Source of the DNA: Bacteriovoracaceae bacterium
GTDB taxonomy: Bacteria > Bdellovibrionota > Bacteriovoracia > Bacteriovoracales > Bacteriovoracaceae
Reading direction: 5' to 3'
Length of the DNA: 64,000 bases
NCBI GenBank assembly: GCA_018649885.1
Contig: JABIHA010000076.1
Coordinates: forward strand, 1-64,000
The stretch's first letter is position 1; each line of letters opens with the position of its first letter. Below are positions 49,738-58,509 of this stretch, one piece after another. The notes below the pieces were generated by a model. That model did not search any database. It saw only the letters and a list, made by a program, of their open reading frames with translations, and had not been told where the DNA came from. The translations under genes were made by a program, and so were the position numbers.

Positions 49738-51921
49738 ATGGATTATACAATTGGTACTGTCGCCCCTATTCTCTTGTTTCCTTTAGCAGCATTTGTAATT
49801 AATGCATTTATTGGAAGAAAATTGCCCAGACAGGGTGATTGGGTTTCAATTATAGGAATACTTCTTTCTTTTGGTTGGTCTGCAAGAATTTTTAACGATT
49901 TTGTCTTTGGTCACTATTCTTCTGATTATTATGTTCACAAAGTTTTTACATGGATTGATTTATCTTATGGTGATTTTCCGTTTCAAATAGATCTTGGAAT
50001 TTATATCGATAATATGACTGCCATGATGCTCTTGATGGTAAGTGGCGTTGCTGCTTTAATTCATATCTTTTCATCTTTTTACATGAAAGGTGATCCTCGC
50101 TACGGCAGATTTTTTACATATTTGTCTCTGTTTACAACGGGGATGCTTGGCCTCGTATTATCTGAAAATTTACTTTCAGTTTTTATCTTTTGGGAATTGA
50201 TGGGATTTTGTTCATACTCCCTTATTGGTTTTTACTATGAAAAAGAGGAGGCGGGTAACGCTTCCATGAAAGCATTTATGACCACTAGGGTAGGGGACGT
50301 CTGTTTCTTGCTCGCGATTCTTGGAATTTGGTCAGTAGTTGGAAGTGTTAGCTTTGTCGATATATACAACCACTTAGCATCTGGAGCCTTTGAAGGACAA
50401 GTTGCGATACTGGGAATACCACTAGCAAGCTTTTGTGCTTTTATGATTTTTGCAGGAACAATTGGAAAGTCCGCACAATTTCCACTTCAGGTTTGGCTAC
50501 CCGATGCCATGATGGGCCCTACACCATGTTCGGCACTAATTCATGCAGCTACAATGGTTGCAGCCGGAGTTTATCTTTCACTAAGAATGTATCCACTAAT
50601 GGAGGCGGGTCATTTGACGACCTTCATCGCCTATATTGGTGCCATAACTGCCTTTGGCGCAGCAACGATTGCTCTGATACAAACAGATATAAAAGCAGTG
50701 CTGGCCTATTCAACAATTTCTCAGCTTGGTTATATGGTTTTGGGGATTGGGGTTGGCTCATACAATGCAGCCTTTATGCATTTGATCACACATGCTGTTT
50801 TTAAAGCATGTCTGTTTTTATCGGCTGGATCAGTTATTCACTCACTACACGATCACCATACTCATGGTCATGTTCAAGAAATGCCTCGAATGGGCGGACT
50901 TAGAAAGAAAATGCCATATACTTTTCTTGCAATGGCCTGCTGTACGCTAGCGATTTCTGGCGTGCCATTTTTCTCAGGATTTGTCTCAAAGGATAGAATT
51001 TTAGGAGATGCACTTTATTGGGGGATCACAGGACACCATGCCCATTGGTATCAAGCCATTCCACCCATATTAGGATTTGCAGCTGCATTCTTAACAGCTT
51101 TTTATATGTGCAGAATGATGTTCTTAACATTTTTTGGAGAGCCAAGAGATAAAGAGCTTTATGAGCACTGTCATAAAGAGAAACTGTCATTAAATAGAAA
51201 TATACCTCTACTCTTACTTGCTGTTTTTACACTTGGGGTTTGGTACTCGGGTTCTCTCACTGGCCAAGGCAAAGTTAAAGTCGCAGGTGATAGATATGAA
51301 TGGTTTTCAACTCTAATTGAAAAGCCTAATACTTCTAATTTTAGAGAGTACACAAAAGAGCCCTTTGGACTAAAAGACACTAGGGGAACTGTTCACTTTG
51401 AAAAATCTCACTATGATCCATCACACGGACTTAGTGAAGAAGAGGCTCATCATGTGCATACTGCTCACAATATTGGTGCTGGGCTATCTATCTTGGTTGC
51501 ATTCCTTGGAATATTCATAGCCTTTCTAATGTATATAAGAAAATCAATGGATCCGGGATTTTGGGTTCGAACATTCCATCGTTGGAATAAGGCACTAAAG
51601 GAAAAATATTATTTCGATCATCTTTATATTGATGTATTGATACAAAAAGTATTATTGACTGTGAACCGTTTGCTCGCAGCATTTGATATGGGTGTTTACG
51701 ACCGCTTTGCCATTGATGGTATGGCTTCCGTAAACAGGTGGCTGTATAAGGCGGCAAACTTTTTTGATAATTTTATTGTCGATAATTCAGTAGATCTTAC
51801 TGGTGTGTCCGTGAAGTTTTTAAATGTAGCTTCAAGAACGGTTCAGTCAGGAAAGGTTCAGTTCTATTTTATGGTACTGATACTTGCTGTAAGTTTTTAT
51901 ATATTAAAAATTAGCTTTTAA
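49738..51921 (+). CDS. nuoL: NADH-quinone oxidoreductase subunit L
   Basis: NuoL is the distal antiporter-like subunit with the long lateral helix. At 727 aa it is on the long side. The proton-channel residues are in place: Glu in IFWELMGFCSYSLIG, Lys in GTIGKSAQFPLQVWLPDAM, and HAATMVAAGVYL. The C-terminal lateral helix and final membrane helix are at about residues 600-727. A hydrophilic insertion (about residues 495-580) holds several His and charged residues. Confidence 0.97.
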   Translation: MDYTIGTVAPILLFPLAAFVINAFIGRKLPRQGDWVSIIGILLSFGWSARIFNDFVFGHYSSDYYVHKVFTWIDLSYGDFPFQIDLGIYIDNMTAMMLLMVSGVAALIHIFSSFYMKGDPRYGRFFTYLSLFTTGMLGLVLSENLLSVFIFWELMGFCSYSLIGFYYEKEEAGNASMKAFMTTRVGDVCFLLAILGIWSVVGSVSFVDIYNHLASGAFEGQVAILGIPLASFCAFMIFAGTIGKSAQFPLQVWLPDAMMGPTPCSALIHAATMVAAGVYLSLRMYPLMEAGHLTTFIAYIGAITAFGAATIALIQTDIKAVLAYSTISQLGYMVLGIGVGSYNAAFMHLITHAVFKACLFLSAGSVIHSLHDHHTHGHVQEMPRMGGLRKKMPYTFLAMACCTLAISGVPFFSGFVSKDRILGDALYWGITGHHAHWYQAIPPILGFAAAFLTAFYMCRMMFLTFFGEPRDKELYEHCHKEKLSLNRNIPLLLLAVFTLGVWYSGSLTGQGKVKVAGDRYEWFSTLIEKPNTSNFREYTKEPFGLKDTRGTVHFEKSHYDPSHGLSEEEAHHVHTAHNIGAGLSILVAFLGIFIAFLMYIRKSMDPGFWVRTFHRWNKALKEKYYFDHLYIDVLIQKVLLTVNRLLAAFDMGVYDRFAIDGMASVNRWLYKAANFFDNFIVDNSVDLTGVSVKFLNVASRTVQSGKVQFYFMVLILAVSFYILKISF

Positions 51922-51942
51922 TTAAATGATAAGGAGTTGGTC

Positions 51943-53460
51943 TTGGAGAATTTATTAAGCTGTATTTTGTGGCTTCCTGTAGTTGGAATCGTAGCCGTAC
52001 TATGCACGCCAAAAGGAAAGGACAACGCTGTAAGGTGGATATCACTTGCAGTGACAACCATTACTTTTGTATTGACTCTCGTTTTATACTGTAATTTTGA
52101 TACCAGCATGTCTGAGATGCAATTTGCCATAAAAGTCCCTTGGATTAAGGCCTTTCACATCTTTTATAGTCTGGGTGTAGATGGAATATCTCTTCCAATG
52201 ATTATATTAACGAGCCTCTTATTTGCTATTTGTATAATGAGCTCATGGACAATTACCAAATCAGTGAAGGGTTACTTTGCACTTCTTTTAATGCTTGAGT
52301 CATCTGTTTTTGGTGTATTCATGTCACTGGATTTTTTCCTCTTTTATGTATATTGGGAAATTATGCTTCTGCCTATGTTCTTTCTTATCGCTGTATGGGG
52401 TGGAGAGAATAGGGAATATGCTGCGATTAAGTTCTTTCTCTATACTTTTTTTGGATCAATTTTAATGCTTGTTGGTATGGTTGCTCTTTATTATGTAACA
52501 GGTCAGTCTAGCTCTTCATTTGATATTTTGGCCCTGCAGGGAGGAAATTTTACAAACGAGATGGTTAGTATTTTTGGATATGACTTTCACTTTAATAAAT
52601 TATTCTTTTGGTTCATGTTTATTGGCTTTGCTATCAAGGTGCCAGTGTTCCCTTTTCACACTTGGCTTCCGCACGCACACGTCCAGGCGCCAACTGCTGT
52701 TTCAGTCATCCTGGCAGGGGTGCTGTTAAAAATGGGAACCTATGGATTTTTAAGAATCAGCTTTCCCATTTTCCCTGAGGCCAGTGTTCATTACTCAACT
52801 GCAATCGCAGTACTCGGAGTGGTGAATGTTATCTATGGTGCGATGTGCGCGATGGCCCAGACAGATGTTAAAAAACTTATTGCATATTCATCGGTGTCCC
52901 ACATGGGTTTTGTTATGTTGGGGCTTGCGGCCATGACTGTTCAAGGTATGAACGGAGCAGTTCTTCAGATGTTTAACCACGGAACATCTACTGCAATGAT
53001 GTTCCTACTAGTAGGGATTTTATATGAAAGATCTCACCACAGGTGGATTATCAGACCAGATGGAACAAAAGGTTTTGGCGGTTTATTCACTCAATTACCT
53101 AATTATTCAATAATCTTTATTATTGGTATGTTTGCCTCTCTTGGTCTTCCTGGATTGTCTGGATTTATCTCAGAAGCCTTAATCTTTTTAGGTATCTACG
53201 AAAGATTTACAACAATTACAGTTATAGCCGTATTTGGACTTTTGCTTGGAGCCGCATATTTACTGTGGATGTTCAAAAGAATGTTCTTTGGTGAAGTGAT
53301 TGAAGAGTGTAAGAGCTACACTGATGTGAACGCACGAGAAATATTTTATATGCTGCCTCTTTGTATTGCAGTTGTTGTATTTGGTGTTTACCCAACCCCG
53401 ATATTGGATATTATGAGAGCTTCGGTTGGTGAGCTGGTTACACTACTTTCTAGATTTTAA
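51943..53460 (+). CDS. nuoM: NADH-quinone oxidoreductase subunit M
   Basis: NuoM is the second antiporter-like subunit. The about 505-aa protein keeps the key Glu in YVYWEIMLLPMFF and Lys in FAIKVPVFPFHTWLPHAH. The start is TTG at 51943, with AAGGAG 6 bp upstream; an earlier TTG at 51937 touches the ribosome-binding site and is unlikely. Confidence 0.96.
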   Translation: MENLLSCILWLPVVGIVAVLCTPKGKDNAVRWISLAVTTITFVLTLVLYCNFDTSMSEMQFAIKVPWIKAFHIFYSLGVDGISLPMIILTSLLFAICIMSSWTITKSVKGYFALLLMLESSVFGVFMSLDFFLFYVYWEIMLLPMFFLIAVWGGENREYAAIKFFLYTFFGSILMLVGMVALYYVTGQSSSSFDILALQGGNFTNEMVSIFGYDFHFNKLFFWFMFIGFAIKVPVFPFHTWLPHAHVQAPTAVSVILAGVLLKMGTYGFLRISFPIFPEASVHYSTAIAVLGVVNVIYGAMCAMAQTDVKKLIAYSSVSHMGFVMLGLAAMTVQGMNGAVLQMFNHGTSTAMMFLLVGILYERSHHRWIIRPDGTKGFGGLFTQLPNYSIIFIIGMFASLGLPGLSGFISEALIFLGIYERFTTITVIAVFGLLLGAAYLLWMFKRMFFGEVIEECKSYTDVNAREIFYMLPLCIAVVVFGVYPTPILDIMRASVGELVTLLSRF

Positions 53461-53481
53461 TAAACGAAGGAAATACCTGTG

Positions 53482-54945
53482 ATGTTAAAACTTCTTTCAA
53501 ATATGTCTTTTTATGTACCAGAGTTGGTATGTATTTTGACCATGTGTACACTGCTGTTTATGGAAGCATTTTATGGCGACAAGTCTAAAGGCAGAACTTT
53601 CGTTTATATCACGGCCATGATTGGCCTTGCTATAGCCTTTGCAGTGCTCGCTTGTTCTGTTGGAAATAAGCCTCAGCCAATTTTTTACAATGCACTCATA
53701 ATTGATTCATTTAGCACAGTGATGAAAATGATTATGGTTCTTGGAACATTGGGTGTTTTTTATCTATGCTCTCAATCAACTGACATATATGAAGATTTGA
53801 AAACAGAGTTTCTTGTTATGACTATTGGTGTGCTTATTGGGGGGATGCTTTTATCATCGGCCAATAACTTACTCACGGTTTATCTAGGAATTGAAACTCT
53901 CTCTATACTGTCTTATGTTCTTGCAGCTTTTAAGAAAAGAGACGGCCGCTCATCTGAGGCTGGTTTAAAATATGTTCTCTATGGCGGGATTACTGCAGGG
54001 GTAATGCTTTACGGAATTAGTCATATCTATGGTATTTTGGGAACAATTCAATTTTCTGAAATTCCAGGATTGATTAAGGCCTTAGATTCTCAGCAAACAC
54101 TTCTGCTCTTGCCTGCATTTGTATTATTCTTCGTTGGCATTGGTTACAAAATTGCTTGTGTGCCTTTCCATATGTGGAGTCCGGATGTTTATGAGGGCTC
54201 TCCTGTTCCTGTAACAACTTTTTTCTCTATCGTGCCAAAGCTTGCCGGAATGGCAGTTTTGATTCGAGTGACTTTAGTTTTTTTCAATCACGATGGAGTT
54301 TTACAGACGGCTTGGGTTGGCTTGATGCAAGTTCTTGCTGCTCTTACAATGTTTGTCGGTAATATTACTGCAATAAATCAAAAGTCAGTAAAAAGAATGC
54401 TGGCATTTTCATCCATTGCTCACGCTGGTTTTATGATGTGCGGGATATTGGTTTTGAATGCAACAGGTATTCGGGCCATTTTGTTCTACGGAGCGACATA
54501 TCTATTTATGACCTTGCTGGCTTTCTATGTGACCTCATTTATTATTGATAAATATGGCACTGATGATCACGAGCGCTTTACTGGACTTATTTCCAAGCAT
54601 CCCCTTGTTGCAATTAGTATGTCAGTGGCCCTTTTCTCCCTGGCGGGACTTCCTCCTTTCAGTGGCTTCATAGCGAAATTTAATATTCTTTCTGCCCTTA
54701 TTGAATCAGAGAAATATAGTCTTGCTCTAATCGCTGTGTTGAATTCGGTAATTTCACTTTATTACTACCTTCGGTTGGTTAAAACCATGTGTGTGAATGA
54801 AGCTGACAGTAGTGAGCCTATCGAGGGCCTGGGATTTGTAAATCAAGCAGTAATAGTAGGGCTTGGTATTCCGGTAATACTGCTAGGCGTTTTCTGGGAA
54901 AAGCTAATGCTCGTTGCTGATGGTGCAAAGATTTTTATTCAATAA
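53482..54945 (+). CDS. nuoN: NADH-quinone oxidoreductase subunit N
   Basis: NuoN is the third antiporter-like subunit. The 487-aa protein keeps FFVGIGYKIACVPFHMWSPD and SIVPKLAGMAVLIR, with both channel lysines. The ATG at 53482 follows GAAGGA; a GTG one codon earlier is possible. It ends the canonical membrane-arm set. No terminator is seen after it, but a promoter begins about 1 bp beyond its stop. Confidence 0.96.
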   Translation: MLKLLSNMSFYVPELVCILTMCTLLFMEAFYGDKSKGRTFVYITAMIGLAIAFAVLACSVGNKPQPIFYNALIIDSFSTVMKMIMVLGTLGVFYLCSQSTDIYEDLKTEFLVMTIGVLIGGMLLSSANNLLTVYLGIETLSILSYVLAAFKKRDGRSSEAGLKYVLYGGITAGVMLYGISHIYGILGTIQFSEIPGLIKALDSQQTLLLLPAFVLFFVGIGYKIACVPFHMWSPDVYEGSPVPVTTFFSIVPKLAGMAVLIRVTLVFFNHDGVLQTAWVGLMQVLAALTMFVGNITAINQKSVKRMLAFSSIAHAGFMMCGILVLNATGIRAILFYGATYLFMTLLAFYVTSFIIDKYGTDDHERFTGLISKHPLVAISMSVALFSLAGLPPFSGFIAKFNILSALIESEKYSLALIAVLNSVISLYYYLRLVKTMCVNEADSSEPIEGLGFVNQAVIVGLGIPVILLGVFWEKLMLVADGAKIFIQ

Positions 54946-54974
54946 TCGACCTTCCAGTCTCCTAATTATATAAT
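54946..54974 (+). promoter_or_regulatory. Probable promoter of the second membrane-protein cluster
   Basis: TCGACC (54946-54951, 4 of 6 to TTGACA) is followed after exactly 17 bp by a consensus TATAAT (54969-54974). Transcription would begin about 25 bases before the first gene. It implies that the shadow cluster can be expressed apart from nuoAHJKLMN. Confidence 0.65.
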
Positions 54975-55006
54975 TTTAGTATGTTGAACACTTCTGGGGA
55001 GATGGA

Positions 55007-55291
55007 TTGTCTGTTTTAACATTATTATTTATTGCTATTGTCCTGGTGATTTTGGCTGACCTAATCCTGGGTTCATTCACAGAGAAAAGTCTTGCGGCCA
55101 ATTCTGTTTTTTTTTCCAAGAGGTCTTTCTCAACTAGCCTAGGTAGTATTTTAACTGCCCTTCTGAGGCTTTCTCTTTTTGCTGTGATAGTATCGGTTTA
55201 TCTTTTCGGAGGGTTAAAAATAGAACCAAGCCAGCTTGTTTTGCTTTTTGGAATTTTGGCAATGATTTTATTTTTGATGCATAGAGGATAG
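55007..55291 (+). CDS. Small membrane protein, NuoA-like by position and topology
   Basis: A 94-aa protein with three membrane segments (about 2-22, 51-68, 74-91), as in NuoA, but without the YECG and FDVE loops. The start is TTG with GGGGAG 5 bp upstream; an ATG at 55002 in another frame ends after five codons. Among seven genes that follow the A-H-J-K-L-M-N order it holds the A position. Homology to NuoA cannot be shown from the sequence alone. The next gene starts 3 bp after its stop. Confidence 0.6.
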   Translation: MSVLTLLFIAIVLVILADLILGSFTEKSLAANSVFFSKRSFSTSLGSILTALLRLSLFAVIVSVYLFGGLKIEPSQLVLLFGILAMILFLMHRG

Positions 55292-55294
55292 TAA

Positions 55295-56140
55295 ATGGTT
55301 ATTGCGGGAACACTGTCTTTTTTATTAGTAAATATTTTGGCAGCAATTTTTGGCTTATGCGATAGATTTCTATTTAATTCAAAAAATTTTGGTTTCGGTA
55401 GCGCTAGCTCAAATAAAATTACAAATAAAGAAAATTCAATATTTCTGCTGAGAAACAAAGCCAACTGGGAAAAAATGCATCCCATTGTATTGATGTACAC
55501 TCATCTTTTAGTGCATTTCGTTCTGATTTTCACATTACTTGTCAGCTCGCAGGGATGGAATACCTATCTCTATTTGAGTATTGCGAGTCAAATTTTAGTA
55601 GAGGTTTTATTTTTGGCCTTTAGTTTTAAAGGGCAGGGACAAAGTATTTCAAAGCTTTGGGAATTGTCCGCAGTGACATTTAGCTATGGCGTTTTATATA
55701 TAGCACTTTTTTCATATCTAATGTTTTTTTACATAGAAAATATTGGCAATGTAGATAAGGTTTTGTGTAGCCTTTTCCTGGTAGTCTTAATTGGAATTGA
55801 GGATAAATTTTGGCGCAATTATTTGGGAACTATTAGCCCCTTTAAATATGAAAGTATGACTCAAAATTTAAAGTTAGTGCTAAAACTCTTTTTGGTAGCA
55901 ATTTCTGCAACAGCTCTACTTACACTGGATGGATCGGTTTTAGATCAATCAATTTCCAGTTTTTTAACACTAGGTAATATTGTTATTTCCACTATGCTTG
56001 TGGTTTTGTTTTTTCCTCTTATTTCGGTTGTTCACTTATGGGCCGATAAGATGAGTAGAAAAAATGCACTCGATCTCGCGAATTTAATTGCTTGGCCGGT
56101 GATATTTTTGGGCCTACTGATTGGAGGTCTCCTTGCATAG
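55295..56140 (+). CDS. Diverged NuoH-like membrane protein
   Basis: A 281-aa protein with about seven membrane segments, about 100 residues shorter than NuoH. The end (DLANLIAWPVIFLGLLIGGL) aligns with the NuoH end (VVCWKYLTPIAIFNLVGSAV), and NFGFGSASSNKITNK stands where NuoH has ARIGPNRVGP. The acidic quinone loop EANRAPFDLPEAESE is missing; in its place is IEDKFWRNYLGTISPFKYES. It probably cannot bind quinone as NuoH does. AGAGGA precedes the ATG. It overlaps the next gene by 8 bp. The family call is inferred from order, size and patches of similarity. Confidence 0.6.
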   Translation: MVIAGTLSFLLVNILAAIFGLCDRFLFNSKNFGFGSASSNKITNKENSIFLLRNKANWEKMHPIVLMYTHLLVHFVLIFTLLVSSQGWNTYLYLSIASQILVEVLFLAFSFKGQGQSISKLWELSAVTFSYGVLYIALFSYLMFFYIENIGNVDKVLCSLFLVVLIGIEDKFWRNYLGTISPFKYESMTQNLKLVLKLFLVAISATALLTLDGSVLDQSISSFLTLGNIVISTMLVVLFFPLISVVHLWADKMSRKNALDLANLIAWPVIFLGLLIGGLLA

Positions 56141-56594
56141 TATATTTTTAGAAGTAGCAATTTGGATATTTACAATTGTTTCTCTTTTGTATTTTTTATT
56201 AAATAAAAACTCAATTAATCAGATCAAATCACTACTCGTAGTCCTGCTTTCAATCGCAATCTTATTTGTTAGTGCAAAACAATATCAGGCATTGATTGTT
56301 TTTCTTTTTGTTAACTTGTTGGCCCTATTCTTAATAACCCTTTTCCACCTTAGTTTTGATGGATTTAAAGAAAAGGTGAAATTCTATAGGGGGATGAGGT
56401 TAGAGTCACTTATTAGTGTTGTGATTTGTTTAGGTCTACTTGGCCTATGTCTTCTTCTTTCAGAAAGATTTCCTGAGGATTACAACATAGATGTTTCAAC
56501 ATTAAGCTTAAAATTTGAATTAATAGAAATAGCACCAATTTTTCTTTTATCAATTATGGGAATGGGATTAGTAGTCAAACATGGAAGTAAGTAG
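56133..56594 (+). CDS. Diverged NuoJ-like membrane protein
   Basis: A 153-aa membrane protein. It aligns end to end with the NuoJ in this window without large gaps; the best patch is the C-terminus, where IEIAPIFLLSIMGMGLVVK stands against FEISSILLLGALVGAAMIA. In the pi-bulge helix, YVGGVVILMLF becomes FVNLLALFLIT. The start is TTG at 56133, with GGAGG 5 bp upstream, inside the end of the previous gene. It overlaps the next gene by 14 bp. Confidence 0.65.
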   Translation: MHSIFLEVAIWIFTIVSLLYFLLNKNSINQIKSLLVVLLSIAILFVSAKQYQALIVFLFVNLLALFLITLFHLSFDGFKEKVKFYRGMRLESLISVVICLGLLGLCLLLSERFPEDYNIDVSTLSLKFELIEIAPIFLLSIMGMGLVVKHGSK

Positions 56595-56877
56595 CGAACT
56601 GACAATAGTGCGGTCATTCTGGGTTCTATATTTTGTAGGAATTGTAGGGTTTATTACAAAAAAAACTATTTCACAAAAATTGATGGCAGCTTTTTTAATA
56701 CTGCTCGCTAACTCGGCTTTATTGCTTTCAAATGTTGACAAGGCTCAATCTGGAAAAGAAGCATTTGTTTTTTCCATAATTTCAGTTGTGTCACTTTTAA
56801 CTCTTTTATTGTTTTACTTAATATCGAATAAAATATTGTTCAAATATAAAACCTTAGATTTGGATACTTTAGAATAG
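56581..56877 (+). CDS. Diverged NuoK-like membrane protein lacking both essential glutamates
   Basis: A 98-aa three-helix protein that aligns along its whole length with NuoK. GFITKKTISQKL matches VMIARKSIVAIL, LLANSALLL matches LILNGAAIN, and the ends KTLDLDTLE and ETIHIDEATQL correspond. The two proton-path glutamates (E36 and E73 of the canonical copy) are replaced by Ile40 and Leu72. The fold is kept but proton transfer should be lost. It ends immediately before the next ATG (TAGATG). Confidence 0.7.
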   Translation: MEVSSELTIVRSFWVLYFVGIVGFITKKTISQKLMAAFLILLANSALLLSNVDKAQSGKEAFVFSIISVVSLLTLLLFYLISNKILFKYKTLDLDTLE

Positions 56878-58509
56878 ATGATTATATTTTTATACTTTAC
56901 CCTATTTAATCTTATGAAAAGCCTTCTTACAAAACAGCGTTATTTGTTGTTTGGGTTTGGCATGTTTTTCTACGTTTTCTATTCAGCATGGTTAAATTTT
57001 GCAGGAGAAGTTAATTTAATAGGTTTTGATTCAATAGTGGGGGCAAGCTCACTTTGGAGTATTCAATCAATTTTGACAAGAAGTGATATCTTGCTTTTAA
57101 CGTTTGTTACAACTGTTCTTGGCCTCGTTGGAATTGGTTCCACAAATCGAAATTGGATTTTAAAAAGAGAAACACACTATCTGTTTCAGTTCTTACTTTT
57201 AGTATTTCTTATTGGCGCCAAAAATGTCTTGTTTGTACCAGTCGTTTTGGGTGCAAAAATTCTTGCAGATGAATGGAAAAAAGAAGATTTTGGTATTGGG
57301 GTAACGGATTGGATTTTAGCAATTTCACTTTTAGCAGTTTTAATTAGTGACAAAATGACTCTATTTGGTGAGATTCAGGTGGATGGTGTTAGCCGTGTAG
57401 TGTTGTATGCCATTTCAATTGTTTTTTCTCTGCACTCAGCAATCAAGGTATTTCTTGCCTCGCGAAACTTTACACATCGTCATATTGAAAGAGCCTTTTT
57501 TGATCTGATGGTTCTTCTGATTTGTCTTGGCAAATTATCAGCTGTTGATATTGCTGCTTATGGAGTGGCCTTTGATTTTATCGCCCTTGTATTTTTGGCG
57601 CTATCACTAGTTCAAGTTATGAGTTGGAAAAAAGGCGCAAAAAATACCTTTCAAAGGTTTGTCCTTCTAAAAGTTAGCCTTTATTTATTCTTTCTATTCT
57701 CCACGAGAAGTAGTGGTGTTACTCAGCTCTTTATAGGGGATATATTCTTTCTCTGTTCAGTAAATAGTCTTTTTTTCTTAAACAAGAAAGATCATCTGGC
57801 TTTTAAGGTGGTTCCATTCTTATTAACATTAGTATTTTTGGGAATACCTTTTGTTGGACTGACCTCTCTTGAAACCTTTTTCTATAAAGAGATGTTACTT
57901 TCTAAGAGTCTCACTTTAGGATTGATTGTATTGTTACTCAACTTATCTTCAAATCTATACTTTATTATTTTTATTAAGAAAAAAGCACTGGAGAGGCGAG
58001 ATCAAAAATTTGACAACAAAAATATCATCTTTGCAGTAATGCTACTCACTTTGAATATTGGGATGCTTCCAATGATTCAATACATTTCGGGAGTTAACTT
58101 TAGTTATTCAGAAAATCCGTGGGAAATAGTCGCAATCGTTTTCTTCTTGTTGCTGAAAGCCTTTTTCGTAGTGTATTTCTTAATTATACCGGCCCAATTT
58201 AACAAAGAAGTAAAAGGTGAGGGGATGCCACTGCTTGTCTTGGGTAAATTTAGATTAAAAAATGACTATGGTTTGGAGAAGAGATTATTCCCAATATATT
58301 ACCTATTCACCGCTTGTGCCAAAGCAATATCCTCGGCATTTGTGGTCTTTGAATTAGGAATTAGGCAGTTAGGAACTCTTTTTCTCGAGCTAACGGTACT
58401 AGCTGAGGGAAGAGGAAGCTATATTTTCAATAAGCAGCTTACATATATTTTATTAATTTTTTTATTTCTAATCCTTAGTTTAGCAAGTGGGATTAATTTA
58501 TGGGCCTAG
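56878..58509 (+). CDS. Diverged NuoL-like membrane protein
   Basis: A 543-aa protein with many membrane helices, about 185 residues shorter than NuoL here. LGIPFVGLTSLETFFYKEML parallels the NuoL stretch SGVPFFSGFVSKDRIL, and LLICLGKLSAVDI parallels AGTIGKSAQFPLQ, so one channel lysine may survive. The Glu of FWELMG is replaced (VLGAKI), and HAATMVAAG is not recognisable. The C-terminal lateral helix region seems present (about residues 440-543). It overlaps the next gene by 10 bp. Confidence 0.65.
   Translation: MIIFLYFTLFNLMKSLLTKQRYLLFGFGMFFYVFYSAWLNFAGEVNLIGFDSIVGASSLWSIQSILTRSDILLLTFVTTVLGLVGIGSTNRNWILKRETHYLFQFLLLVFLIGAKNVLFVPVVLGAKILADEWKKEDFGIGVTDWILAISLLAVLISDKMTLFGEIQVDGVSRVVLYAISIVFSLHSAIKVFLASRNFTHRHIERAFFDLMVLLICLGKLSAVDIAAYGVAFDFIALVFLALSLVQVMSWKKGAKNTFQRFVLLKVSLYLFFLFSTRSSGVTQLFIGDIFFLCSVNSLFFLNKKDHLAFKVVPFLLTLVFLGIPFVGLTSLETFFYKEMLLSKSLTLGLIVLLLNLSSNLYFIIFIKKKALERRDQKFDNKNIIFAVMLLTLNIGMLPMIQYISGVNFSYSENPWEIVAIVFFLLLKAFFVVYFLIIPAQFNKEVKGEGMPLLVLGKFRLKNDYGLEKRLFPIYYLFTACAKAISSAFVVFELGIRQLGTLFLELTVLAEGRGSYIFNKQLTYILLIFLFLILSLASGINLWA

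Noticed and set aside
49738..51921. NuoL considered as an Mrp-type antiporter subunit
   Set aside because: It lies among nuoK and nuoM, carries the C-terminal lateral-helix region, and no mrpB-G genes are present.
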